A stretch of DNA of 45,666 nucleotides from JACJYC01 sp964558465 (lineage in GTDB: Bacteria; Bacteroidota; Bacteroidia; Chitinophagales; Saprospiraceae), in the NCBI GenBank assembly GCA_964558465.1, contig CAZLEF010000056.1, positions 1 to 45,666 of the forward strand, read 5' to 3'. Within the stretch, counting starts at the first letter, position 1, and every line of letters begins with the position of its first letter. The notes under the pieces were generated by a model. It did not search any database and was not told where the DNA came from. It saw only the letters and a program-made list of their open reading frames with translations. The translations under genes were made by a program, and so were the position numbers. Shown one piece after another: positions 38,956 through 45,666 of this stretch.

Positions 38956-41508
38956 TTAATTTAATCCGGTTTTTTTCTTTTTCTTTCTTTTTCCATCTTC
39001 CTCATAATACCCGTAACCATACCCGTAACCATATCCATATCCGTACCCATATCCGTACCCATATCCATAACCTCTTCCCGCTTTCACTCCGTTAAACACA
39101 ATCGCGGGCGCATTCAATTTTCCCTGCTGGATTTGTTCTTCCAGGACCTGCAGGAAGGCCTTTTTGGTTTTGTTGAAGCGGACGACAAACAGGGTGCGGT
39201 CGGCCAGTTGGTTGAGGAAGAGGGCGTCGCTGACCAGGCCTAGGGGAGGGGAGTCCATCAGGATATAGTCAAATTCCTGTTTGAGGGCTTCCACGAGGGC
39301 CTGGAGGCGGCCGTTCTGGATCAGCTCGGCGGGGTTGGGCGGAATGGGACCGCTGGAGACGACCCAGAGGCCGTCGTGTATGCCGGAGGGCTGGAGGATC
39401 TCTTCCGTGCTCGCCTCTCCGATGAGGTGATTGCTGAGGCCTTTGCGGCCTTCCGGCAGTTCGAGGTAACGGCTGAGTTTGGGTTTGCGCAAGTCGAGCC
39501 CCAGGATGACGGTGCGGGCGTTTGACAGGGCGAGGGTCATACCCAGGTTGAGGGTGATGAAACTTTTGCCCTCGCCGCTGATGCCCGAAGAAACGAGGAT
39601 GACCTGGCTGCCTTCGCCGCTTTTTGCAAACTGGAGGTTGGCGCGCAGCAGGCGGAACATTTCGGAGATGGCGCTGCGGCTGCCGGGTTTGACAGCGATA
39701 TTGTCGCCCGACCTGTTGTGGCCGATCTGGCCGAGCAGGGGGGCGGTGGTCAGTTGTTTGATTTCGTCGGTGCTGCGCACTTTGTCGTTGAGCAGGTCGG
39801 CCAGCACGATGCCGCCGATGGGCAGGCCAAGGCCGAGCAGGAGGGCCAGGGCGTAGGCCAACTGGTTTTTGGGCTCCACAGGGCCGCCGCCGGGCCGGGC
39901 TTCGTCGATCACCCGGGCGTTGGGCGCGGTGACGGCCATCGACAGGGCGGCTTCTTCCCGTTTCTGGAGCAGGTAGATATAGAGATTTTCCTTGATGTTC
40001 TTCTGGCGGGTGATCTCGATCAGTTCGCGTTCCACACCGGGCAGGTTGCGCAACTGGTTGTTGAGGCGCGTGTTTTTGGCCTTCAGGGTGTTGATCTGGC
40101 GGTTCAGGGTGGTGCGGGCGTTGCGGATGGTGTTGAGGATGACGGTGCGCATGGAACTGATCTGACCATCGAGGGTGATGATATCCGGGTGGTTTTCCCG
40201 TACGTCGCGCAGGCGGCGTTGCCGGTCCTGGAGCAGGGTATTGTACTGGGTGGTTTGCTGGCTCAGGTCTGCGTTTTCCACGATAAAATTGGCGGGCAGC
40301 ACCTCATCCTGGTGGTTGTCGGCGGTGAGGTAGGTTTCCATGTTGTCGAGCACATCGGCTTGCAGTTCGAGGCGCGACAATTCGCCGTCGTTTTCCTTGA
40401 ATTCCTCCAGCGATGAAGTGACGTTGAGCAGGATATCGCCGGGGATAGTATTGCGGGTTTTGAAGGCTTCCACTTCGCCTTCGGCGTCGGAGAGCTCGCC
40501 GGTGAGGATGCGGAGGCGGTCGTTGATAAAAAGGTAGGTGCTTTCGGCCACCTTGTTTTTGTCCTGGATGGTGGCCTGGTTGTACACCTCGGCCAGGGTA
40601 TTGAGCACGTCGGCCGCTTTTTCGGAAACGGGGTCCTTCAGGCTGATCTCCAGTACGCTCGACCATTCGCCGACCCGTTTGATGCCCAGCCGGGCGGCGT
40701 ACCCCGAGGCGATGCCTTCCGGGTCGCGGAAGCTGATGAGCACCTGGCCATCGGGCCACTTAAGGATCTTGTAATTGCGGCGGAGCACAAACAGACCGGA
40801 AGGGGTCAGGAGGGTATCGCCGTAAGCGCCCTCGGCGAGGGTCTTTTGCCCGGAAACGAGGGTGAAACGCGCGGAGTCGCCGGCCATGGGGCGGACTTCG
40901 AAACTGAGGTTCTTGACCCCCTCGGCGAGCGCGAAGGTATCCACCAGCACGGCGCTGCGCAGGTATTGTTCGCCTATTTTGATGCGGCCTTCCTGTTGGT
41001 AGACGACGTCGAGGTGCAGGCGGCGTACGACATCGAGCATCAGGGTGCGGGATTTAAGGATCTGGACTTCATTTTCGACGTTGTTGATCTGACCCCCCAA
41101 ACCAAGTTCGGTGAGGATGAAGTCTTCGGATACCTGCCCGGTATTGGCCTCAGGCGTTTTGATGAGGATGGTGCTTTTGACCTGAAATTGGCGGGTGGCG
41201 TACCGCAGGTATACCCAGGCGCAGGCCATTGCTGCGATCAGACATAACCCGTAGAGCCACCAGAAGCGGAAGACGTATTTGTAGAGCAGCCGCTTGAGGT
41301 CGACCGGTTTTTCGTTTTCCAGGAAGGGATCGAAGGTGGAGTTCACGTTGGTGTAGTTAATGCCCCGGGTTGTGGCCGGAGTGGTTAAGTTTTTCGTTAT
41401 TTGGACGGGTGATGTATGGCATGAATGCGTGAATCCACCCCCTGCACCCCCGCCGGCGGGGGATACCGTCTTATTTGCGGGATCCGGATAGACGACAAGA
41501 CTGTCCAA
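38956..41508 (-). CDS. wzc: Wzc-type polysaccharide co-polymerase and tyrosine autokinase
   Basis: An inner-membrane chain-length regulator fused to a BY-kinase. In order: first membrane span (WLYGLCLIAAMACAWVYL), Wzz domain, long coiled coil (ELSRLELQADVLDNM...), second span (LAYALALLLGLGLPIGGIVL), then the kinase with Walker A GISGEGKS (near 640), Walker A' VILGLDLRKPKL and Walker B YILMDSPPLGL. The C-terminus is (GY)11Y followed by EEDGKRKKKKK: 12 tyrosines for trans-phosphorylation. The start is unclear: no ATG exists, the TTG at 41508 would add residues coded by a dispersed repeat (SPAGGGAGGGF), and ATT (41361) or GTG (41346) nearer the normal N-terminus are alternatives. Confidence 0.92.
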   Translation of the reverse strand: MDSLVVYPDPANKTVSPAGGGAGGGFTHSCHTSPVQITKNLTTPATTRGINYTNVNSTFDPFLENEKPVDLKRLLYKYVFRFWWLYGLCLIAAMACAWVYLRYATRQFQVKSTILIKTPEANTGQVSEDFILTELGLGGQINNVENEVQILKSRTLMLDVVRRLHLDVVYQQEGRIKIGEQYLRSAVLVDTFALAEGVKNLSFEVRPMAGDSARFTLVSGQKTLAEGAYGDTLLTPSGLFVLRRNYKILKWPDGQVLISFRDPEGIASGYAARLGIKRVGEWSSVLEISLKDPVSEKAADVLNTLAEVYNQATIQDKNKVAESTYLFINDRLRILTGELSDAEGEVEAFKTRNTIPGDILLNVTSSLEEFKENDGELSRLELQADVLDNMETYLTADNHQDEVLPANFIVENADLSQQTTQYNTLLQDRQRRLRDVRENHPDIITLDGQISSMRTVILNTIRNARTTLNRQINTLKAKNTRLNNQLRNLPGVERELIEITRQKNIKENLYIYLLQKREEAALSMAVTAPNARVIDEARPGGGPVEPKNQLAYALALLLGLGLPIGGIVLADLLNDKVRSTDEIKQLTTAPLLGQIGHNRSGDNIAVKPGSRSAISEMFRLLRANLQFAKSGEGSQVILVSSGISGEGKSFITLNLGMTLALSNARTVILGLDLRKPKLSRYLELPEGRKGLSNHLIGEASTEEILQPSGIHDGLWVVSSGPIPPNPAELIQNGRLQALVEALKQEFDYILMDSPPLGLVSDALFLNQLADRTLFVVRFNKTKKAFLQVLEEQIQQGKLNAPAIVFNGVKAGRGYGYGYGYGYGYGYGYGYGYGYYEEDGKRKKKKKTGLN
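39003..39074 (-). repeat. Coding minisatellite for the Wzc Gly-Tyr tail
   Basis: Imperfect 6/12-bp units (GGNTAY pairs) encode eleven Gly-Tyr dipeptides and one further Tyr. Unit gain or loss in multiples of 6 bp would keep frame and change the number of phosphorylatable tyrosines. Confidence 0.9.
41434..41465 (-). repeat. DUF559-cassette repeat, outward copy 1 (inside wzc 5' end)
   Basis: TCCACCCCCTGCA then CCCCCGCCGGCGGGGG then ATA: the same repeat as the right arm of the DUF559 cassette at 19201. It is read in frame at the wzc N-terminus as SPAGGGAGGGF. Confidence 0.88.
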
Positions 41509-41634
41509 TCTTTATTCAAACAAGAAATTAACATAATCCTGGATAAATCACCCACAGGTTTAAAATGAATCACGTTATAACTTTTAATTATGCGTAAAAT
41601 ATTGAATTAAAATTGAATGATTCCGATCGTGCAA

Positions 41635-41665
41635 TATCCCCCGCTGGCGGGGGTGGGGGGTGGAA
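41635..41665 (+). repeat. DUF559-cassette repeat, outward copy 2 (wza-wzc junction)
   Basis: TATCCCCCGCTGGCGGGGG followed by TGGGGGGTGGAA, the left-arm version. It is the inverted partner of 41434-41465 across 169 AT-rich bases without a gene. The orientation is outward, opposite to the arms around the DUF559 gene. Confidence 0.88.
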
Positions 41666-41681
41666 ATTCCACAATCGTCAT

Positions 41682-42671
41682 TCACCGCCGCGTAGACAAA
41701 ATAATCACCAGATTCAAAAACACCGTACCGGCCGAAATCCAGGGCAGGATCTTGTTGGCCTGGTCGCTGACGGTAGCTACTTTGGCTTTGGTTGGTTCGA
41801 CGTAGACAAAATCGTTGGGTTCGAGGTGGAAAAAAGGCGACAGGAACACGTTGCGGTCCTGGAGGTTGACAAAACCGGTGGTGCGTTGGCCGTTCCGTTC
41901 GCGGACGACGAGTATCCGGGTGCGGTCGCCATAGTTGGTAATGTCGCCTGCCAGGCCGAGTGCCTGCAGGATGGTGATGCGTTCATCGGGCAGCGAAAGG
42001 GTAGCAGGGTTTTTGACCTCTCCCAGGACCGTGAACCTGAGGTTGAGAAAACGCATATGGATGATGGGGTCGTTGAGGTATTCCCTGAGGTCGGCTTTGA
42101 GGGTATCCTTGGCTTCGGAAAGGGTGAGGCCGGCCAGTTTTTTGCGGCCCAGTTTGGGCAGTTCCACCTCGCCGGTTTCGTCGACCTTGAAGGTGGAAGC
42201 TTCATCGGTAGCGCTGCCTTGTGCGCCCAGCAGGTTAAAAGGCGCCGCGCTGCCTTCGCCCGGAGCGTAGACCTGGATAAAAAGCAGGTCGCCCCGCTGG
42301 ATCTGGAGGGGCGGCAGGTCGGGGATCTCTGCCGGCAAGGCGGAAAATTCAGGGCCCTGGTTGAAATTCCGGAGTTCCTCATGGGAAACGCAGGAGGAGG
42401 TGACGAGGATCAGGGTTGTAAGGAGGATAGTTTGGAGTTTGGAGTTTGGAGTTGGCGGTTGGCGACAAATATTCGAAGAATACCCGGAACGAAGAGAGGC
42501 TGAATTTAGCGTGGAGTAAAACCCCTCGCGCAAAAAAATCCAAAAACCAAGCCCCAACGGGGCGGCATCATTTAGCGAGGGGCAAAGCCCCTCAGCGGTG
42601 GCATCATTTAGCGTGGGGCAAAACCCCTCGCGGGGTTGAACCTTAGCGAATAAGGACGTCAGTTTTCTCAA
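41682..42671 (-). CDS. wza: Wza-type polysaccharide export lipoprotein
   Basis: The outer-membrane export channel component. The family body runs from the lipobox LVTSSC (Cys94) through PPLQIQRGDLLFIQVYAPGE (Poly_export), a SLBB region with FTVLGEVKNPATLSLPDERI and ILQALGLAGDI, to a C-terminal hydrophobic helix (ILPWISAGTVFLNLVIIL), as usual in Bacteroidota. The first 93 residues are abnormal: a normal n-region MRKLTSLFAK is followed by about 60 residues translated from a repeat array before the hydrophobic core. The start is TTG in a TTGA overlap with the phosphatase stop; no ATG is available. Either the leader is split by inserted repeats or another start is used. Confidence 0.88.
   Translation of the reverse strand: MRKLTSLFAKVQPREGFCPTLNDATAEGLCPSLNDAAPLGLGFWIFLREGFYSTLNSASLRSGYSSNICRQPPTPNSKLQTILLTTLILVTSSCVSHEELRNFNQGPEFSALPAEIPDLPPLQIQRGDLLFIQVYAPGEGSAAPFNLLGAQGSATDEASTFKVDETGEVELPKLGRKKLAGLTLSEAKDTLKADLREYLNDPIIHMRFLNLRFTVLGEVKNPATLSLPDERITILQALGLAGDITNYGDRTRILVVRERNGQRTTGFVNLQDRNVFLSPFFHLEPNDFVYVEPTKAKVATVSDQANKILPWISAGTVFLNLVIILSTRR
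42429..42455. repeat. TTTGGAG heptamer repeat in the wza leader
   Basis: Three TTTGGAG units directly upstream of the wza hydrophobic leader, read on the minus strand as PNSKLQT. It interrupts the region where a normal start codon would be expected. Confidence 0.8.
42505..42643. repeat. REP-like element cluster in the wza 5' region
   Basis: Three copies of TTTAGCG-type modules followed by hairpins such as GAGGGGC-AAA-GCCCCTC, with one GCCCC-AAC-GGGGC hairpin and direct GGCATCATTTAGCG links. The same module family, in reverse orientation, lies upstream of corA at 10120-10163. Here the frame stays open through all copies. Confidence 0.85.
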
Positions 42672-43396
42672 AGCTCGATGTTTTTAAAGGTCTGCCGCGT
42701 GAGCAGGTTCATGACGGCGGAATCGGATAAAAGGCCTTTCAGGTTTTCGAGGTGCGTTTCGTGGTGCAAGTCGGTGCCCAGGAAGTCGACCATGCCGTTT
42801 TTGAGCAGTTTCAGGGCCGTATCGCGTACCGGTTTGCCGTAGTAACCGTACAAAGACAAGAGATTCAGCTGGAATTCGCAGCCGACCTCCCGGAGCCGTT
42901 CATAATCGCTAAACCGTTCTTTCAGAAAGAGATAACGTTCGGGGTGTGCGAGCAAGGGCCGGTATCCTTTGGTCTGGAGCCGGAACAGGTAGTCGTGCAA
43001 TTGGGGCGGCGGGTTGATGAACCCCATTTCCACCAGTACGCGGTTGCCGGGCAGGGTGAGCAGGTCGCCTTGCTGGAGGATGGCGGCAAAACCGTCGTCC
43101 ATCATGTATTCGGCGGCTGCGTCGATCTGCATTTCGATGCCTTCCTGTTTGAGGGCTTTGCGGAGTGTTTCCAGACCCGGGAGGATGTTTTGCCGCCCGT
43201 TCCGGTACATTTCGGTCAGGATATGGGGCGTGGTGATGAGCCTGCTGAAACCCATGTCCTTCAGCCCTCGGATCAGAGCCAGGCTTTCTTCCAGGCTTTT
43301 GGCGCCGTCGTCAATCCCGGGTATGAGATGGGAATGCAGGTCGGCCTTCAGAAAGCCGAAATTTGCAGGCGGGGTTTCTTTTTTTCTGAAAAACAA
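42668..43396 (-). CDS. CpsB/CapC-type PHP-family tyrosine-protein phosphatase
   Basis: A 242-residue metal-dependent PHP phosphatase that would remove phosphate from the Wzc tyrosine tail. Metal-site motifs are DLHSHLIPGIDDG (His21, His23), TTPHI, AAEYMMDD, LLAHPERY and GTDLHHETH. Cytoplasmic, normal length. No ATG is present; the TTG at 43396 gives MFFRKKETPPANFGFLKADL, the expected family N-terminus, so TTG is very likely the true start. It precedes wza with a TTGA overlap. The order phosphatase-export channel-kinase is the usual control module of such loci. Confidence 0.92.
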   Translation of the reverse strand: MFFRKKETPPANFGFLKADLHSHLIPGIDDGAKSLEESLALIRGLKDMGFSRLITTPHILTEMYRNGRQNILPGLETLRKALKQEGIEMQIDAAAEYMMDDGFAAILQQGDLLTLPGNRVLVEMGFINPPPQLHDYLFRLQTKGYRPLLAHPERYLFLKERFSDYERLREVGCEFQLNLLSLYGYYGKPVRDTALKLLKNGMVDFLGTDLHHETHLENLKGLLSDSAVMNLLTRQTFKNIEL

Positions 43397-43403
43397 TGAT
43401 TTA

Positions 43404-43431
43404 GTTGTCAGTTGTCAGTTGTCAGTTGTCA
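43404..43431. repeat. GTTGTCA heptamer repeat
   Basis: Four perfect 7-bp units directly upstream of the phosphatase gene's TTG start, forming most of its leader. Confidence 0.9.
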
Positions 43432-43445
43432 GTGAGGCTGGTAAA

Positions 43446-43492
43446 ACCCCTCGCTCACCCTCTCACCCTCTCACCCTCTCACCATAATACCC
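43446..43492. repeat. TCTCACCC octamer repeat overlapping the epimerase gene end
   Basis: About four 8-bp units. The last codons of the epimerase-like gene (GERVRG) are read from this array, so its C-terminus may be repeat-derived. The same unit occurs at 11341-11374. Confidence 0.88.
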
Positions 43493-44527
43493 CCGGTACC
43501 ACTCCACAAACCGGTCAATCCCCTCCGTGACGGTCGTTTCCGGTTTGTAGCCCATGTCCTTTTCCAGGTCGGCGACATCGGCGTAGGTGGCCGGCACGTC
43601 GCCGGGTTGAATGGGCAACATTTCTTTTTTGGCCTCCATGCCCAGTTTCTTTTCGATGGCTGCGATGAAATCCATCAGTTTGACCGGGTTGTTGTTGCCG
43701 ATATTGTAGATCTTATAAGGGCCTTTGGACGAAGACGGGTCGGGGTCGGCGCCTTTCCAGTCCGGGTTGCCGGTTGGGGGGTGGTCGATCACCCGGACGA
43801 GGCCTTCGACGATATCGCCGACGTAGGTGAAGTCGCGCACCATATTGCCGTGGTTGAAGACCTTGATCGGTTCGCCGGCCAGGATGGCTTTGGTGAACAG
43901 GAACAGGGCCATATCGGGCCGCCCCCAGGGGCCGTACACGGTAAAAAAGCGCAGCCCGGTGGTGGGCAATCCAAACAGATGGCTGTAGGTATGGGCCATG
44001 AGTTCGTTGCATTTTTTGCTGGCGGCGTAGAGGGAAACGGGGTGGTCTACGTTGTCGGAAGTCGAGAACGGCATGCTTTCGTTGAGGCCATAGACACTGG
44101 AGCTGGAGGCGTAGGCCAGGTGTTTGACCCCGTTGTGGCGGCAACCCTCGAGGATATTGAGGAAGCCGGCCATATTGCTTTCAATATAGGCGGCAGGGTT
44201 GACGAGGCTGTAACGGACGCCTGCCTGGGCCGCGAGGTGACAAACCGCGTCGAACTGTTCTTCGCGGAACAGCCGCTCCATGCCGGCCTTGTCTTCCAGG
44301 CGTATTTTGATGAACCGGTAGTTGGGATGCAGCCGGCTTTGAACGATCTGGTTCTCGACAATGGCATTCCGCTCAATGCCTGCTGTGGCCAGGCGGTCGT
44401 ATTTCAGTTGCGGGTCGTAATAATCATTGATGCAGTCCAGCCCGAGGACATCGTCGCCGCGGGCGATCAGCCGGTTGGCCAGGTGATAACCGATGAATCC
44501 GGCCGTTCCAGTTACAAGGATTTTCAA
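43463..44527 (-). CDS. UDP-glucuronate 4-epimerase-like NAD-dependent SDR
   Basis: A 354-residue extended SDR. NAD loop VTGTAGFIG (Gly7, Gly10, Gly13), YASSSSVYG, catalytic YAASK (Tyr167, Lys171) and FFTVYGPWGRPDMALF are the hallmark blocks of the CapI/UDP-glucuronate 4-epimerase group, giving UDP-galacturonate; a UDP-N-acetyl-hexosaminuronate substrate is also possible next to the WlbA-like enzyme. No ATG exists; TTG at 44527 gives the exact family start MKILVTG. It begins three bases after the preceding gene's stop. The C-terminal RVRG is coded by an octamer repeat. Confidence 0.9.
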   Translation of the reverse strand: MKILVTGTAGFIGYHLANRLIARGDDVLGLDCINDYYDPQLKYDRLATAGIERNAIVENQIVQSRLHPNYRFIKIRLEDKAGMERLFREEQFDAVCHLAAQAGVRYSLVNPAAYIESNMAGFLNILEGCRHNGVKHLAYASSSSVYGLNESMPFSTSDNVDHPVSLYAASKKCNELMAHTYSHLFGLPTTGLRFFTVYGPWGRPDMALFLFTKAILAGEPIKVFNHGNMVRDFTYVGDIVEGLVRVIDHPPTGNPDWKGADPDPSSSKGPYKIYNIGNNNPVKLMDFIAAIEKKLGMEAKKEMLPIQPGDVPATYADVADLEKDMGYKPETTVTEGIDRFVEWYRGYYGERVRG

Positions 44528-44530
44528 GGT

Positions 44531-45523
44531 TCAATTGTTTTTATATCGTGAAATGTGCTTGAAATCAAAAGGGTGGGGGCTCAGGGGCAGTTCTGCCAGC
44601 CTGTGGTGGATGCCGTTGAGCCCGGTGGGGGCCATGCCCCGGATATCGTGAACAATCTGTACGGAAGCCGCAGCTTCGGACAGTGGAAACCCGCGGCCTT
44701 CCAGGATTTCGCGGTAGCTCAGGGTATGCAAGTCGGTGAAACCCTCGCTGAATTCGACCTCCCGGCCGTCCATCCGGAGCGAGCGGTAGGTGGTCGCTTT
44801 GCGGGCTTTGACCTCCGGCGGCAGGGTGTCGGCGTTGATGCTCAGGAACCACCGTACGGAAGCTTTCTCCAGCCGCAGCAACCCGGCTGCGCGGTCGTGG
44901 GCGCCGATATGAACGGTATTTTCCACAACAGGGCCGAAGATCCATTGCAGCATGTCAAAAAAGTGGACGCCGATATTGGTGGCGATGCCGCCGGATTTTT
45001 CAAGGTTGCCTTTCCAACTGGTGAAGTACCACTTTCCGCGGGAGGTGATGTACGACAGTTCGATATCGTGGATGACCCCGGCGGGGCTTTTTTCGATCTC
45101 TTTTTTCAGGGCGATAATGGCCGGGTGAAGCCGCAGTTGCAGGATGGTGTAAATGTTTTGGCCGGTTTCCTCCTCGATGTCCCGCAGGGCGGCGATATTC
45201 CAGGGGTTGAGCACCAAAGGTTTTTCGCAGATTACGTCGGCGCCGTGCCGCAGGCCGAACCGGATATGGGCGTCGTGCAGGTAATTGGGCGAACAAATGC
45301 TGACGTAGTCCATTTTTTGCCCGGCGCGTTTCAGTTTTTCAAGGTGGCGGTCGAAACGTTCAAATTCCACAAAAAAATCGGCTTCCGGAAAATAGGAATC
45401 GATGATGCCGACGGAGTCGTTGGTGTCAAATGCTGCAACGAGGGTATTGCCCGTTTCCTTGATGGCTTTCATATGGCGGGGTGCAACATAACCGGCGGCT
45501 CCGATAAGGGAGAAGTTGTTCAA
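44531..45523 (-). CDS. WlbA/WbpB-like UDP-HexNAc-uronate 3-dehydrogenase (Gfo/Idh/MocA)
   Basis: A 330-residue NAD-dependent oxidoreductase. It has the Rossmann start NNFSLIGAAGYVAPRHMKAI, ICEKPL (Glu100-Lys101-Pro102), RGKWYFTSWKGNLEKSGGIA and TNIGVHFFDML with the candidate catalytic His188. These blocks are characteristic of WlbA/WbpB, which oxidise C3 of UDP-GlcNAcA ahead of amination. The start is TTG, fixed by the family-typical N-terminus. The partner 6-dehydrogenase and the N-acetyltransferase are not in the window, so the pathway assignment is inference. It is the first capsule gene seen. Confidence 0.88.
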   Translation of the reverse strand: MNNFSLIGAAGYVAPRHMKAIKETGNTLVAAFDTNDSVGIIDSYFPEADFFVEFERFDRHLEKLKRAGQKMDYVSICSPNYLHDAHIRFGLRHGADVICEKPLVLNPWNIAALRDIEEETGQNIYTILQLRLHPAIIALKKEIEKSPAGVIHDIELSYITSRGKWYFTSWKGNLEKSGGIATNIGVHFFDMLQWIFGPVVENTVHIGAHDRAAGLLRLEKASVRWFLSINADTLPPEVKARKATTYRSLRMDGREVEFSEGFTDLHTLSYREILEGRGFPLSEAAASVQIVHDIRGMAPTGLNGIHHRLAELPLSPHPFDFKHISRYKNN

Positions 45524-45576
45524 GGTGTAAAGGTTTTTATGGTTTTACGATGAAGTTGGCTGAAAGTTGCGTTTTT

Positions 45577-45666
45577 TTTAGTCGTAAGTTGTAAGTTGTA
45601 AGTTGTAAGTCGTAAGTCGTAAGTCGTAAGTCGTAAGTCGTAAGTCGTAAGTCGTAAGTCGTAAGT
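45577..45666. repeat. GTAAGTY heptamer array
   Basis: About twelve 7-bp units (GTAAGTT, then GTAAGTC) run to the window end and are cut there. They lie in the leader upstream of the first capsule gene, where a promoter would be expected; I see no TAnnTTTG element in the 50 bases between array and start. Confidence 0.93.

Noticed and set aside
44555..45553. Long plus-strand open frame (332 codons) opposite the WlbA-like gene
   Set aside because: It is the antisense shadow of a well-conserved oxidoreductase gene; its own translation has no recognisable domain. The same applies to long antisense frames at 43607-44551, 41613-42503 and 10357-11265.
1..45666. tRNA, rRNA or known riboswitch
   Set aside because: I looked for cloverleaf-type GTTCRANYC arms and conserved rRNA stretches in the gaps and saw none; the structured intergenic sequences are repeats.

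Overview
The window reads as a chromosomal stretch of a Bacteroidota bacterium, most likely of the Saprospiria/Lewinella type (inference). The signs are a secreted FG-GAP/ASPIC/PKD protein with a type IX secretion C-terminal signal, two DUF4252 proteins, a TAnnTTTG-type promoter, many 4-bp gene overlaps and no evident Shine-Dalgarno sequences. Two runs of exactly 100 N (10195-10294 and 20632-20731) sit inside tandem repeats and mark scaffold joins.

Region 1 (about 1-15100) is mixed chromosomal content. It holds two DUF4252 exported proteins, a GAF-domain protein divergent from the large PKD/T9SS protein, then corA, an acyl-carrier-like protein without its serine and an AstE/AspA-type zinc hydrolase, then a secreted nuclease lipoprotein. 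A histidine kinase with six periplasmic cysteines and its OmpR-type regulator are divergent from a secreted protein rich in CX4C repeats. The shared intergenic region carries three 11-bp-spaced TTAACA-like boxes, a palindrome and a TACTTTTG promoter element. A 40-residue membrane peptide lies just downstream.

Region 2 (about 15997-45523, almost all on the minus strand) is a capsule/exopolysaccharide locus. Read in transcription order it runs: WlbA/WbpB-like sugar dehydrogenase, UDP-glucuronate 4-epimerase-like enzyme, CpsB-type tyrosine phosphatase, Wza export lipoprotein, Wzc tyrosine autokinase with a (GY)11Y tail, a 75-residue unknown, a GT-C-like membrane protein, Wzx flippase, AsnB-type amidotransferase, two GT4, a GT2 with an unknown N-terminal domain, an exostosin-like GT, two more GT4, an O-antigen ligase/polymerase, GT4, a PaaK/CapK-like adenylate-forming enzyme, GT2, GNAT acetyltransferase, DegT-type aminotransferase, a 4,6-dehydratase-like SDR and the initiating phosphoglycosyl transferase. 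Together these supply nucleotide-sugar synthesis, lipid-linked assembly, flipping, polymerisation, export and phospho-control. The middle (about 28.7-38.9 kb) is visibly richer in A+T than its flanks, as expected for an exchangeable serotype-specific core.

The most unusual layer is the repeat content. Nearly every intergenic region outside the AT-rich core holds a different 7-10 bp tandem array or palindrome. Several small orphan genes are bracketed by inverted repeats: a DUF559 nuclease gene between 38/39-bp terminal inverted repeats, a four-helix-bundle (IVS-type) gene between inverted TCACCAAG arrays, and a Uma2-type gene next to GCGGCAACT palindromes. The DUF559 repeat also occurs as an outward-facing pair at the wza-wzc junction. 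These repeats are read through in frame and alter the ends of capsule proteins (aminotransferase C-terminus, Wzc N-terminus); a separate repeat family appears to split the Wza signal peptide.
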